A DNA stretch of 6,089 nt from Actinomycetes bacterium (GTDB lineage Bacteria; Actinomycetota; Coriobacteriia; Anaerosomatales; Anaerosomataceae), in assembly GCA_021850085.1 (NCBI GenBank), contig JAJZRZ010000111.1, forward strand, positions 1 through 6,089. Direction: 5' to 3'. Every line of letters starts with the position of its first letter. Within the stretch, counting starts at the first letter, position 1. Both the position numbers and the translations under genes were made by a program. A model generated the notes under the pieces. It had not been told where the DNA came from and searched no databases. It saw nothing but the letters and a program-made list of their open reading frames with translations. This document shows positions 1-5,816 of this stretch, piece by piece.

Positions 1-1013
1 ATGACGTCGTGGCCGACGGCGATCTCGTCGCCGTCAAACTCCACTTCGGCGAAGCAGGCAACACTGCGTTCGTCCACCCGGTCTTCTTGCGCGAAGTGGT
101 GCGAAAGGTGCGCGAGGCCGGCGGGAAGCCTTTTCTCACCGACGCGAACACGCTCTACCGCGGTGAACGCGCGAATGCTGTGGACCATCTGGCGTGCGCC
201 ATCCACAACGGGTTCGGGTTCGCCACCGTGGATGCGCCGCTCATCATCGCCGACGGGCTGGACGGACGAGACGCCGTGGACGTGCCGGTGTCCGGCCGGC
301 ACTTCGAAGCGGTGCGCATCGGCTCGGCAGCCGTGCGCGCCGACGCCATGGTCGTGGTCACGCACGTCAAGGGGCACGAGGCGAGCGGCTTCGGCGGGGC
401 ACTGAAAAACGTCGGCATGGGGCTCGGCTCGCGCTCGGCCAAGCAGCGCATGCACGCCGACTTCCGCCCCGAGGTGTCGACCGCGCACTGTACAGGGTGC
501 GGCCGCTGCGTCGCGTGTTGCCCCGTGGGAGCGATCGCGATCGGTCCCGACCGTGTGGCGCGGGTCGACTACGAAGTGTGCTACGGGTGTGGCGAATGCG
601 TCGCCGCCTGCCCCTTCGGCGGAATCGCCACCCAGTGGAAGACGGAGCCGGAGGCGCTGCAGGAGAAGATGGTGGAGCATGCGGCAGGCGCGCTTGCCGG
701 CAAGGACGGCAAGGTGGTCCACCTGTCGTTCATCACCAACGTGTCGCCCGACTGCGACTGCTGGGGATTTTCCGATGCTCCGGTGATCGCCGACGTGGGG
801 GTGCTCGCCTCCACCGACATCGTCGCCATCGAACAGGCGGCCTACGATCTGGTGCGGCAGGCGACCGGTCTGCCCGGCTCGCGGGGCGAAGGGAGCGGAC
901 CGGGTGACGACACCTTCACGGCGATCACGGGGGTGGACGGCACGCACGCGATAGCCTATGCACAGGAGATGGGACTCGGGTCGAGGCGCTACGAGCTCGT
1001 CACGGTCGAGTAG
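1..1013 (+). CDS. DUF362-type protein with two 4Fe-4S ferredoxin motifs (5' partial)
   Basis: This is the 3' part of a gene; the first complete codon is at position 3 and 336 residues are visible. The frame is open to the left edge, so the GTG at 9 is not a credible start; family members usually begin some tens of residues earlier. Seen, counting from position 3: the DUF362 signature around residues 121-140 (HVKGHE, then GFGGALKNVG); two CX2CX2CX3CP ferredoxin motifs with cysteines 163, 166, 169, 173 and 193, 196, 199, 203; a PDCDCW motif near 250-254; and a DVGVLAS segment followed by an alanine-rich end. An extra cysteine (172) precedes the fourth ligand of the first cluster. The family (COG2768-like uncharacterised Fe-S proteins) is common in anaerobes and its reaction is unknown; two [4Fe-4S] clusters imply cytoplasmic electron transfer. 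No signal peptide can be judged because the N-terminus is missing. The next gene follows after 27 bases in the same direction, so they may be co-transcribed. Confidence 0.9.
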   Translation, partial: DVVADGDLVAVKLHFGEAGNTAFVHPVFLREVVRKVREAGGKPFLTDANTLYRGERANAVDHLACAIHNGFGFATVDAPLIIADGLDGRDAVDVPVSGRHFEAVRIGSAAVRADAMVVVTHVKGHEASGFGGALKNVGMGLGSRSAKQRMHADFRPEVSTAHCTGCGRCVACCPVGAIAIGPDRVARVDYEVCYGCGECVAACPFGGIATQWKTEPEALQEKMVEHAAGALAGKDGKVVHLSFITNVSPDCDCWGFSDAPVIADVGVLASTDIVAIEQAAYDLVRQATGLPGSRGEGSGPGDDTFTAITGVDGTHAIAYAQEMGLGSRRYELVTVE

Positions 1014-1040
1014 GCGCACGGCGAAGGACGGGGACGCTCG

Positions 1041-2042
1041 ATGGATCACTTCGGATCGCTGAAGAAGGCCTGGACGATCACCTGGCGATACAAGTCGCTT
1101 TGGGTTCTCGGCCTGTTCGCTGGCGCAGGGAGCACCGGCAGCGGTGGGGGCGGCAGCTGGCCGACCGGCGACGACGAGTTCTCGCCGGGAGCAGGGCGCC
1201 AGATCGAGGCATGGCTCACCGATAACATGGTGCTCGTCGTGGTCCTCGCTGGCTTCCTCGTCGTCCTGGCGCTCCTGTTCTGGGTCCTGTCGCTCGCGGC
1301 CCAAGGCGGGCTCGTGTGGGGCGCGAACGAGGCGGCCGAAACCCGGAAGCCCGCGATTCGAACCGCCTGGGGAGTGGGTTTCAACAGGTGGGGCCGCACG
1401 TTCATGATCAACTTCGTGCTGGGGATACCCATGCTCGTGCTCGGACTCATAATCGCGGCTGTCGTCATCGCTGCGGGAGTGGGCGGCTTCTTGATCGGTG
1501 ATGAGGCCGGTGGCCTCGCGGCCATCGGGGGCCTGTGTCTCGCGCTTCCTATCATCATCGTCCTCGTGGTGGCGGTGTCGGTGGTGATCGGCATCGTGAG
1601 TCCGCTCGCACTGCGCTACGGCGTGCTCCACGACATCACGTTCGGCGAGGCGATCAGACGCGGATGGCTCGACTTGTGGGGTAAGCGGGGCGCATTCGTG
1701 TTCTGGCTGGTCATGCTGCTTCCGGGCATCGCGGCCGGCATCATCATGGTGCTGCTGATGCTGCCCTTCCTCATCCCGGCCATCGTGATGTTCGCGGGTG
1801 AGCGGTTCGCGATGGCTACCGGTGTGCTCTTGCTCGGGGGGCTTCTCATGCTGCTCCCGACAGCCATCTACGGCACGTTCGCCTCCTCGGCGTGGACCGT
1901 GTTCTTCCGCACGATGACAGGTATGGATGCGCCGTCCGTCGACACCGCCGTCCAGTACGCACCATCCCCACCTCCCGCGGGTCCCGCCGCGCCCGCGGCG
2001 CAGGCTCTATCCGCCGAGGAGGCTCCGCCTACCGATGAATGA
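1041..2042 (+). CDS. multi-pass integral membrane protein of unknown function
   Basis: I do not recognise a characterised gene. The 333-residue product opens with an amphipathic stretch and WRYKSLWVLGLFAG (residues 15-28), a pattern common in uncharacterised actinobacterial and Chloroflexi membrane proteins, some of them loosely related to the GDPD membrane domain. A Gly/Ser-rich loop (29-40) follows. Hydrophobic segments lie at about 63-86, 121-152, 160-190, 217-251 (long enough for two passes) and 258-287, so about six spans are likely. The tail (297-333) is Pro/Ala-rich, ends in acidic residues and has low complexity. No catalytic motif is visible. The ATG at 1041 is preceded by GAAGGA (1023-1028) and a purine-rich GGGGA (1030-1034), which supports this start. 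The stop overlaps the rsmI start by 8 bases, so translation of rsmI may be coupled to this gene. A transport, sensing or membrane-organising role cannot be told apart from the sequence. Confidence 0.85.
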   Translation: MDHFGSLKKAWTITWRYKSLWVLGLFAGAGSTGSGGGGSWPTGDDEFSPGAGRQIEAWLTDNMVLVVVLAGFLVVLALLFWVLSLAAQGGLVWGANEAAETRKPAIRTAWGVGFNRWGRTFMINFVLGIPMLVLGLIIAAVVIAAGVGGFLIGDEAGGLAAIGGLCLALPIIIVLVVAVSVVIGIVSPLALRYGVLHDITFGEAIRRGWLDLWGKRGAFVFWLVMLLPGIAAGIIMVLLMLPFLIPAIVMFAGERFAMATGVLLLGGLLMLLPTAIYGTFASSAWTVFFRTMTGMDAPSVDTAVQYAPSPPPAGPAAPAAQALSAEEAPPTDE

Positions 2043-2877
2043 GCCCGCCAAGGGCGTACTGCTCGTCTGCGCCACGCCCATCGGCAATCTGGGTGACGTG
2101 ACGCTGCGCGTTCTGGACGCCCTTCGCACGGCCGATATCATCCAGGCCGAGGACACGCGCGTGACGCGCAAACTGCTCACGCGCTACGAGATCCGCACTC
2201 CAACGGAGCCCTACCACGAGCACAACCGGGCGGCGCGCACCGCCGGCCTCGTGGAGCGCATCGAGCGTGGCGAGCGGATCGCGCTAGTCTCGGATGCGGG
2301 CACGCCCGGCATCTCTGATCCGGGGGAACACCTCGTGGACGCATGCCTCGAGGCGGGTGTGCGCGTGGAGGTCCTTCCCGGCCCGTCGGCGATCATGACC
2401 GCGCTCGTTGCCAGCGGGCTCCCCACGCACGCGTTCTACTTCGGCGGCTTCCTGCCACGCAAGGCTGGCGAGCGGTCGCGTGCGCTTGCGCAGCTGGCGT
2501 GCCTGGACGCCACGCTGGTCTTCTACGAGTCACCCGGCCGTACGGTCGCCACCCTTGCCTCGCTGGCCGAGGCGTTTCCCGGTCGCAGTGTCGCACTCGC
2601 GCGCGAGCTGACGAAGCTGCACGAGGAGGTGGCGCGTGGGGAGGCGGGCGAGCTTGCGAGCAGGTTCGCCGACCGGGAGTTCAAAGGTGAGGTCGTGCTG
2701 TTGGTGGGACCGCCGAACGCGCCTTCGCAACTGGCGCTCGACGAGCATGCCGTGCGCGAGCGGCTGGCTTCGCTGGAAGCCGAGGGGTTGACGCGGCGCG
2801 ATGCGGTGCGCGATGCCGCTGCACAGCTGGGCCTGCCGCGCAACGACGTGTACCGGATCTCACTCGGGGATCGATGA
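2035..2877 (+). CDS. rsmI: 16S rRNA (cytidine(1402)-2'-O)-methyltransferase
   Basis: RsmI transfers a methyl group from S-adenosylmethionine to the 2'-oxygen of C1402 in 16S rRNA, in the decoding centre of the 30S subunit. The 280-residue protein has the expected family length and motifs in order: ATPIGNLGD (13-21), QAEDTRVT (37-44), SDAGTPGISDPG (86-97), LPGPSA (114-119), GFLPRK (138-143), FYESPGR (163-169) and ELTKLHEE (191-198), all typical of the tetrapyrrole-methylase fold branch that includes RsmI. A helical C-terminal segment (235-275, with LTRRDAVRDAA) also matches the family. The ATG at 2035 was chosen because the product then begins just before the first beta strand, and GAGGAGG lies at 2016-2022, 12 bases upstream. 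The frame is open further upstream, but that stretch is Pro/Arg-rich and is the shadow of the preceding gene. The gene overlaps the membrane-protein gene by 8 bases and is the last plus-strand gene before the convergent abrB-type gene. Confidence 0.96.
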   Translation: MNEPAKGVLLVCATPIGNLGDVTLRVLDALRTADIIQAEDTRVTRKLLTRYEIRTPTEPYHEHNRAARTAGLVERIERGERIALVSDAGTPGISDPGEHLVDACLEAGVRVEVLPGPSAIMTALVASGLPTHAFYFGGFLPRKAGERSRALAQLACLDATLVFYESPGRTVATLASLAEAFPGRSVALARELTKLHEEVARGEAGELASRFADREFKGEVVLLVGPPNAPSQLALDEHAVRERLASLEAEGLTRRDAVRDAAAQLGLPRNDVYRISLGDR

Positions 2878-2881
2878 GTCC

Positions 2882-2902
2882 TGCCGCCTACCGAAGGCGG
2901 TA
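2882..2902. terminator. possible hairpin between the convergent genes
   Basis: CCGCCT (2884-2889) and AGGCGG (2895-2900) form a perfect 6-bp stem around a 5-base loop; a G-U and a T-A pair extend it to 8 bp. It begins 5 bases after the rsmI stop and could form in transcripts from either strand, so it may end rsmI transcription or act bidirectionally. Neither side has a run of T residues, so it is not a standard intrinsic terminator and the call is weak. On the minus strand the hairpin coincides with the last codons of the toxin-like remnant. Confidence 0.3.
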
Positions 2903-3019
2903 CACGTCCGCGCGATGGTCGACGCGGACCACGCGGACGGCATCCTCTTCGACTCTCCAGACCACGCGCTCGTGCTGGCTCTCGACAAGAGCATCAAGAG
3001 GTGCGCAACAGCGTCCCAG
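2888..3019 (-). pseudogene. possible RelE/ParE-type toxin C-terminal remnant
   Basis: Reading the minus strand from 3019 to the TAG at 2890-2888 gives 43 open codons. The last part contains HERVVWRVEED followed by VRVVRVDHRADVYRLR, then the stop. From family knowledge, RelE/ParE-type toxins commonly end in a strand such as YRVVYRVDDD, a second strand, and then HRxxVYR near the C-terminus; the match in order, spacing and position at the protein end is good. Nothing corresponding to the toxin N-terminal half is present: the frame runs straight into the TGA of the abrB-type gene, and there is no ATG start. The best reading is a 5'-truncated relic between two housekeeping genes. It is convergent with rsmI, with 10 bases between the stops. 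A chance resemblance in GC-rich DNA is possible, and the call rests on about 30 residues only. Confidence 0.4.
2906..2938. repeat. short inverted and direct repeat, GTCCGCG / CGCGGAC
   Basis: GTCCGCG (2906-2912) is matched by its reverse complement CGCGGAC (2923-2929) across a 10-base loop. CGCGGAC then recurs directly at 2932-2938, within two copies of the 7-mer and its preceding A/C context. The element could form a second hairpin downstream of rsmI or simply reflect repeated Val-Arg codons in the minus-strand remnant that covers it. Function unknown. Confidence 0.35.
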
Positions 3020-3262
3020 TCACTTCTTCTTGATGTCCCCGATGCACGTCTCGCACAGAGGCCGGTCCTTCACCGTGTCGACCTCTTCCTCGCTGCCGCA
3101 CAGGACGCACGACTCCTTGAACTTCTCAAGGATGATCCTCCCCTTGTCCACGGAGATGGAGATGGGGTCCTTGACTCGTATGCCGAGCGTTCGACGCAAC
3201 TCCATGGGTATCACGATCCTGCCCAGGTCGTCGACGCGCCGGACGATGCCCGTGTCGTTCAT
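3020..3262 (-). CDS. AbrB/SpoVT-family DNA-binding regulator with four-cysteine tail
   Basis: This small protein (80 residues from the chosen start) is a predicted DNA-binding regulator with a swapped-hairpin AbrB fold, which acts as a dimer or higher oligomer. Residues 4-48 show the family pattern: TGIVRRVDDLGRIVIP, then ELRRTLGI, then a strand ending in GRIILEKF. The C-terminal part carries CX2C (52, 55) and CX2C (70, 73) separated by 14 residues, which looks like a small zinc-binding knuckle, and ends in three lysines. On the minus strand AAGGAG (3276-3271) lies 8 bases from the ATG at 3262 but only 2 bases from an in-frame ATG at 3268, so 3262 is preferred; the longer form would add Met-Ser. 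The gene lies opposite to its neighbours between rsmI and metG, the same place and orientation as abrB in Bacillus subtilis as I recall it. Targets are unknown; autoregulation through the divergent region is an inference. MazE-type antitoxins share the fold, but no intact toxin is adjacent. Confidence 0.9.
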   Translation of the reverse strand: MNDTGIVRRVDDLGRIVIPMELRRTLGIRVKDPISISVDKGRIILEKFKESCVLCGSEEEVDTVKDRPLCETCIGDIKKK

Positions 3263-3270
3263 GCTCATTG

Positions 3271-3276
3271 CTCCTT
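3271..3276 (-). promoter_or_regulatory. ribosome binding site of the abrB-type gene
   Basis: On the minus strand the sequence reads AAGGAG, a strong Shine-Dalgarno match. The spacing is 8 bases to the ATG at 3262 and 2 bases to the ATG at 3268, so it decides in favour of the inner start. Confidence 0.7.
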
Positions 3277-3362
3277 CTGGTGGCGGCGGCGGCCGCTGGG
3301 TACGGTATCATGAGAAGCCGCTATCGGCCCCATTCTCTTCCATAAATGCCCATATCGAGGAC
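3277..3362. promoter_or_regulatory. divergent promoter region, abrB-type gene / metG
   Basis: The spacer between the two divergent genes must hold promoters for both. The half nearer metG is AT-richer than the rest of the window. TATCAT (3306-3311) matches five of six bases of a plus-strand -10 box, but no good -35 element sits 16-18 bases upstream. CATAAA (3341-3346) is a weaker alternative. GCCG (3317-3320) and CGGC (3325-3328) form a 4-bp stem. No T-box leader (specifier stem, T-box sequence or antiterminator) or SAM riboswitch fits in this short leader. Regulation by the adjacent AbrB-type protein is plausible but unproven. Confidence 0.4.
3279..3293. repeat. short GGC trinucleotide run
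   Basis: Five consecutive GGN triplets (one GGT, four GGC) lie just upstream of the ribosome binding site of the abrB-type gene and would be in its 5' leader. They run into a GCGGCCGC palindrome (3289-3296). Such runs can vary by slippage; no function is evident. Confidence 0.4.
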
Positions 3363-3366
3363 GAGG
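3363..3366 (+). promoter_or_regulatory. ribosome binding site of metG
   Basis: GAGG at 3363-3366 lies 9 bases before the GTG at 3376 and supports this non-ATG start. A second GAGG at 3357-3360 lies too far upstream. Confidence 0.55.
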
Positions 3367-3375
3367 TAACAACCG

Positions 3376-4947
3376 GTGAGCGATTCGCCGTTTTACGTGA
3401 CCACCCCCATCTACTACGTCAATGCTGAGCCGCATCTCGGCACGGCATACACCACAATTGCCACCGATGCCATCGCCAGGTACCGCCGGATGACAGGTAA
3501 TGACGTCCGATTCCTGACCGGCCTCGACGAGCACGGCCAGAAGATCGCGCAGGCCGCCGAGGAGCACGGCATGTCGCCGCAGGCGTGGGTGGACGCGATC
3601 GCGCCGACGTTCAAAGACGCATGGGAGATGCTCGGCATCTCCTACGACGATTTCATCCGCACCACCGAGGAGCGGCACACGCGCGGCGTGCAGGCTTTCT
3701 GGACGAAGCTCTACGACGACGGCTACCTGTACCAGGGCCACTACGAGGGTTGGTACTGCGTGCCCGACGAGACGTACTGGACGGGGGAGCAGCTTGCCGA
3801 CGGCGCCTGCCCGCAGTGCGGGCGCGCGGTGCAGTTCATCCGTGAGGACAACTGGTTCTTCAAGCTGTCCGAGTTCGGTGAGAAGCTGCTCGCCTTCTAC
3901 GACGAGCGACAGGCCGCCGGTACGCCGTTCGTGCAGCCCGAGACACGCCGCAACGAGGTCGTATCCTTCGTGAGGCAGGGTCTCAAGGACCTCTCGATCT
4001 CCCGTACCAACTTCACATGGGGCGTGCCGTTGCCGTTCGCGCCCGAGCACGTCACGTACGTGTGGATCGATGCATTGCTCAACTACATCACGGCCATCGG
4101 CTACGGCAGCACCGAGGCCGGGGAGCTGGAGATGTTCGAGCGCTACTGGCCTGCCGACTACCACTTCGTTGGCAAGGACATAATCCGGTTCCACTGCGTG
4201 ATCTGGCCCGCGATGCTCATGGCCGCCGGCATCGAGCCGCCGAAGGCGGTCTTCGCCCATGGCTTCCTGCTCACCAAGGGCGAGAAGATGAGCAAGTCTC
4301 GCGGCAACGCGCAGACACCCGCCTCGCTAGTGGAGCGCTTCGGCGTTGATGCCTATCGCTATTACTTCTTGCGCGACGTGCCGTTCGGCATGGACGGATC
4401 CATCTCCATGGAGGCGATGGTGCAGCGATATAACGGCGATCTGGCCAACGACTGGGGCAATCTGTGCTCCCGCCTGTTCAACATGACCGAAAAGTACCTC
4501 GGTGGGATTACGCCTGCCGTGCCGGATGTGACGCGTCAGACCGCTGAGGACGCGAGTATGCGTTCGATCGCCGAGAATCTTCCCGCGACCTATGAGTCAC
4601 ACATGACGAGGCTTGACTACGCGTCGGCGCTAGAGAGCACGTGGGAGCTCATCAAGCACGCCAACCGCTACATCGAGAACGCGGCGCCTTGGACGCTTGC
4701 CAAAGAGGGCGAGACCGAGCGTCTGGCCGCCGTGCTCCACAACGCGCTCGAGGCTGTGCGCATCGCCGCGCTCTTCACCGCACCCATGATGCCGTACACC
4801 TCCGCTGAGGTCTGGCGCCGCCTCGGCCTAGGAGATATCGCCGAGGTCACCGATATTTCCGCATCCGCCGTATGGGGCGGCCTGCCTGAGGGATCGACGG
4901 TCAGCAAGGGCGAACCGCTGTTCCCGCGCATCTACGAGGAAGCATAG
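3376..4947 (+). CDS. metG: methionyl-tRNA synthetase
   Basis: This cytoplasmic class I enzyme attaches methionine to tRNA-Met, using ATP, for initiation and elongation. Its 523 residues contain FYVTTPIYYVNAEPHLGTAYT (split here as residues 6-17 and 18-26), with PHLG as the HIGH signature; the connective knuckle with C128, D131, C145 and C148; DLSISR (205-210) and GVPLPF (216-221); VWIDALLNYIT (229-239); and KMSKS (304-308). An anticodon-binding helical domain follows from about 350 to 520, including NDWGN and the NRYIENAAPW segment. The enzyme ends there, so the C-terminal EMAP-like tRNA-binding domain of the longer (~650-residue) forms is absent. The GTG start at 3376 has GAGG 9 bases upstream and places the first beta strand at the expected distance. 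In the knuckle the second ligand position is Asp, as in the YSxPDET motif of Bacillus-type enzymes, yet three cysteines remain. tatD follows after 17 bases. Confidence 0.97.
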   Translation: MSDSPFYVTTPIYYVNAEPHLGTAYTTIATDAIARYRRMTGNDVRFLTGLDEHGQKIAQAAEEHGMSPQAWVDAIAPTFKDAWEMLGISYDDFIRTTEERHTRGVQAFWTKLYDDGYLYQGHYEGWYCVPDETYWTGEQLADGACPQCGRAVQFIREDNWFFKLSEFGEKLLAFYDERQAAGTPFVQPETRRNEVVSFVRQGLKDLSISRTNFTWGVPLPFAPEHVTYVWIDALLNYITAIGYGSTEAGELEMFERYWPADYHFVGKDIIRFHCVIWPAMLMAAGIEPPKAVFAHGFLLTKGEKMSKSRGNAQTPASLVERFGVDAYRYYFLRDVPFGMDGSISMEAMVQRYNGDLANDWGNLCSRLFNMTEKYLGGITPAVPDVTRQTAEDASMRSIAENLPATYESHMTRLDYASALESTWELIKHANRYIENAAPWTLAKEGETERLAAVLHNALEAVRIAALFTAPMMPYTSAEVWRRLGLGDIAEVTDISASAVWGGLPEGSTVSKGEPLFPRIYEEA

Positions 4948-4964
4948 GCGAGCCGGGTGTCGCG

Positions 4965-5816
4965 ATGACCCGAGACCTCCCGACACTTCCGGATCTCGGC
5001 GCTCCATCGGTCGACGCGCACGCGCATCTAGATCTGCTCGAGGACCCGGTCGGCGCGCTTGTCCACGCAGCGCGCGCCGGGATCGCGCTCGTGGCCACAG
5101 TGGTGGACCTGACTGAGGAGCCGGAGATCACGTTCGCGGGCCTCGAAGGCTGGCTCGAAGCCGCGGGAGACCGGCTGGCCCCGCTCGGCCTCACGCCCCC
5201 CGAGGTGCGCCTGATCGCCGGGTGGCATCCGCACAATGCGAAGGACGGCACCGAGGCGCTGCTCGCGCGCATGCGTGCGTGTGCGGCCGACCCGCGAGTC
5301 GGCGCCTTCGGCGAGCTCGGACTGGACTTCCACTACGACCACTCGCCGCGCGATACCCAGCGCGGGTGGTTCCGGCGCCACCTCGAGCTCGCGCACGAAG
5401 TGGGCCTTCCGGTGGAGGTGCACCTGCGGGAGTCGCACGACGAGGGGCTCGCGCTGCTCGCCGAGATCGGCATCCCGGCGGCCGGCTGCATCATCCACTG
5501 CTTCACTGAGGGCCCGGAGCTCGCGGAGCGGTTCCTTGCGCTCGGGTGTCACATCTCCTTCGCGGGGCCTGTGACGTTTGCGAAGGCGGAGCAAGTGCGC
5601 GATGCTGCCCGCGCCGTGCCCCTCGACCGCCTGCTTGTGGAGACGGACTGTCCGTTCCTCGCACCGCATCCGTATCGCGGGCGAACGAACGAACCCGCGC
5701 TCGCCGTGCTCAACGTCGCCGCGGTGGCCAGTGCCAAGGGGCTTGCGCCCGCCGAGGTCGCCGCCGCCGCGCTCGGCAACGCTCGGGCGTTGTTCTCGCG
5801 GAAGCGTGTCCTGTGA
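4965..5816 (+). CDS. tatD: TatD-family metal-dependent hydrolase (DNase)
   Basis: TatD proteins are TIM-barrel amidohydrolase-fold enzymes with metal-dependent DNase activity, including 3'-5' exonuclease activity in studied members, and are linked to DNA repair. All metal-site residues are visible: H19 and H21 in DAHAHLD, E117 in GELGLDFHYD, H153 in VEVHLRES, H178 in IIHCF and D228 in ETDCPFLAPHPYRG; GWHPHNA (86-92) is also typical. At 283 residues it is somewhat longer than the usual 255-260, because of a longer N-terminus and an insertion around 59-80 (GLEGWLEAAGDRLAPLG). The ATG at 4965 is the first plausible start in the frame; no good Shine-Dalgarno sequence lies nearby, so translation may rely on coupling to metG, whose stop is 17 bases upstream. 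metG-tatD adjacency is widespread in Gram-positive bacteria. The stop overlaps the next start by 4 bases. Confidence 0.95.
   Translation: MTRDLPTLPDLGAPSVDAHAHLDLLEDPVGALVHAARAGIALVATVVDLTEEPEITFAGLEGWLEAAGDRLAPLGLTPPEVRLIAGWHPHNAKDGTEALLARMRACAADPRVGAFGELGLDFHYDHSPRDTQRGWFRRHLELAHEVGLPVEVHLRESHDEGLALLAEIGIPAAGCIIHCFTEGPELAERFLALGCHISFAGPVTFAKAEQVRDAARAVPLDRLLVETDCPFLAPHPYRGRTNEPALAVLNVAAVASAKGLAPAEVAAAALGNARALFSRKRVL

Noticed and set aside
194..907. Plus-strand open frame (237 codons) inside the DUF362 gene
   Set aside because: Strongly Arg-rich with no motifs; it is the +1 shadow of the Fe-S protein frame.
1927..2034. N-terminally extended rsmI start
   Set aside because: The extra residues are Pro/Arg/His-rich, overlap the membrane-protein coding end by about 110 bases and are not part of the RsmI fold; the ATG at 2035 fits the family start.
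3263..3268. Upstream ATG (3268) as start of the abrB-type gene
   Set aside because: Only 2 bases separate it from AAGGAG; the inner ATG at 3262 has a spacing of 8 and gives the usual family N-terminus.
2801..3428. Plus-strand open frames crossing the rsmI-metG interval
   Set aside because: They run antisense to the abrB-type gene, show no family resemblance and start inside rsmI or at its stop.
3265..4260. Long minus-strand open frame (331 codons) antisense to metG
   Set aside because: It mirrors the codon structure of metG, has Val/Arg/Leu-rich low-information composition, matches no family I know and runs through the divergent promoter region. A high-GC shadow frame.
5028..5669. Minus-strand open frame (213 codons) antisense to tatD
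   Set aside because: Arg/Glu-rich shadow of a well-supported gene with all catalytic residues on the plus strand.
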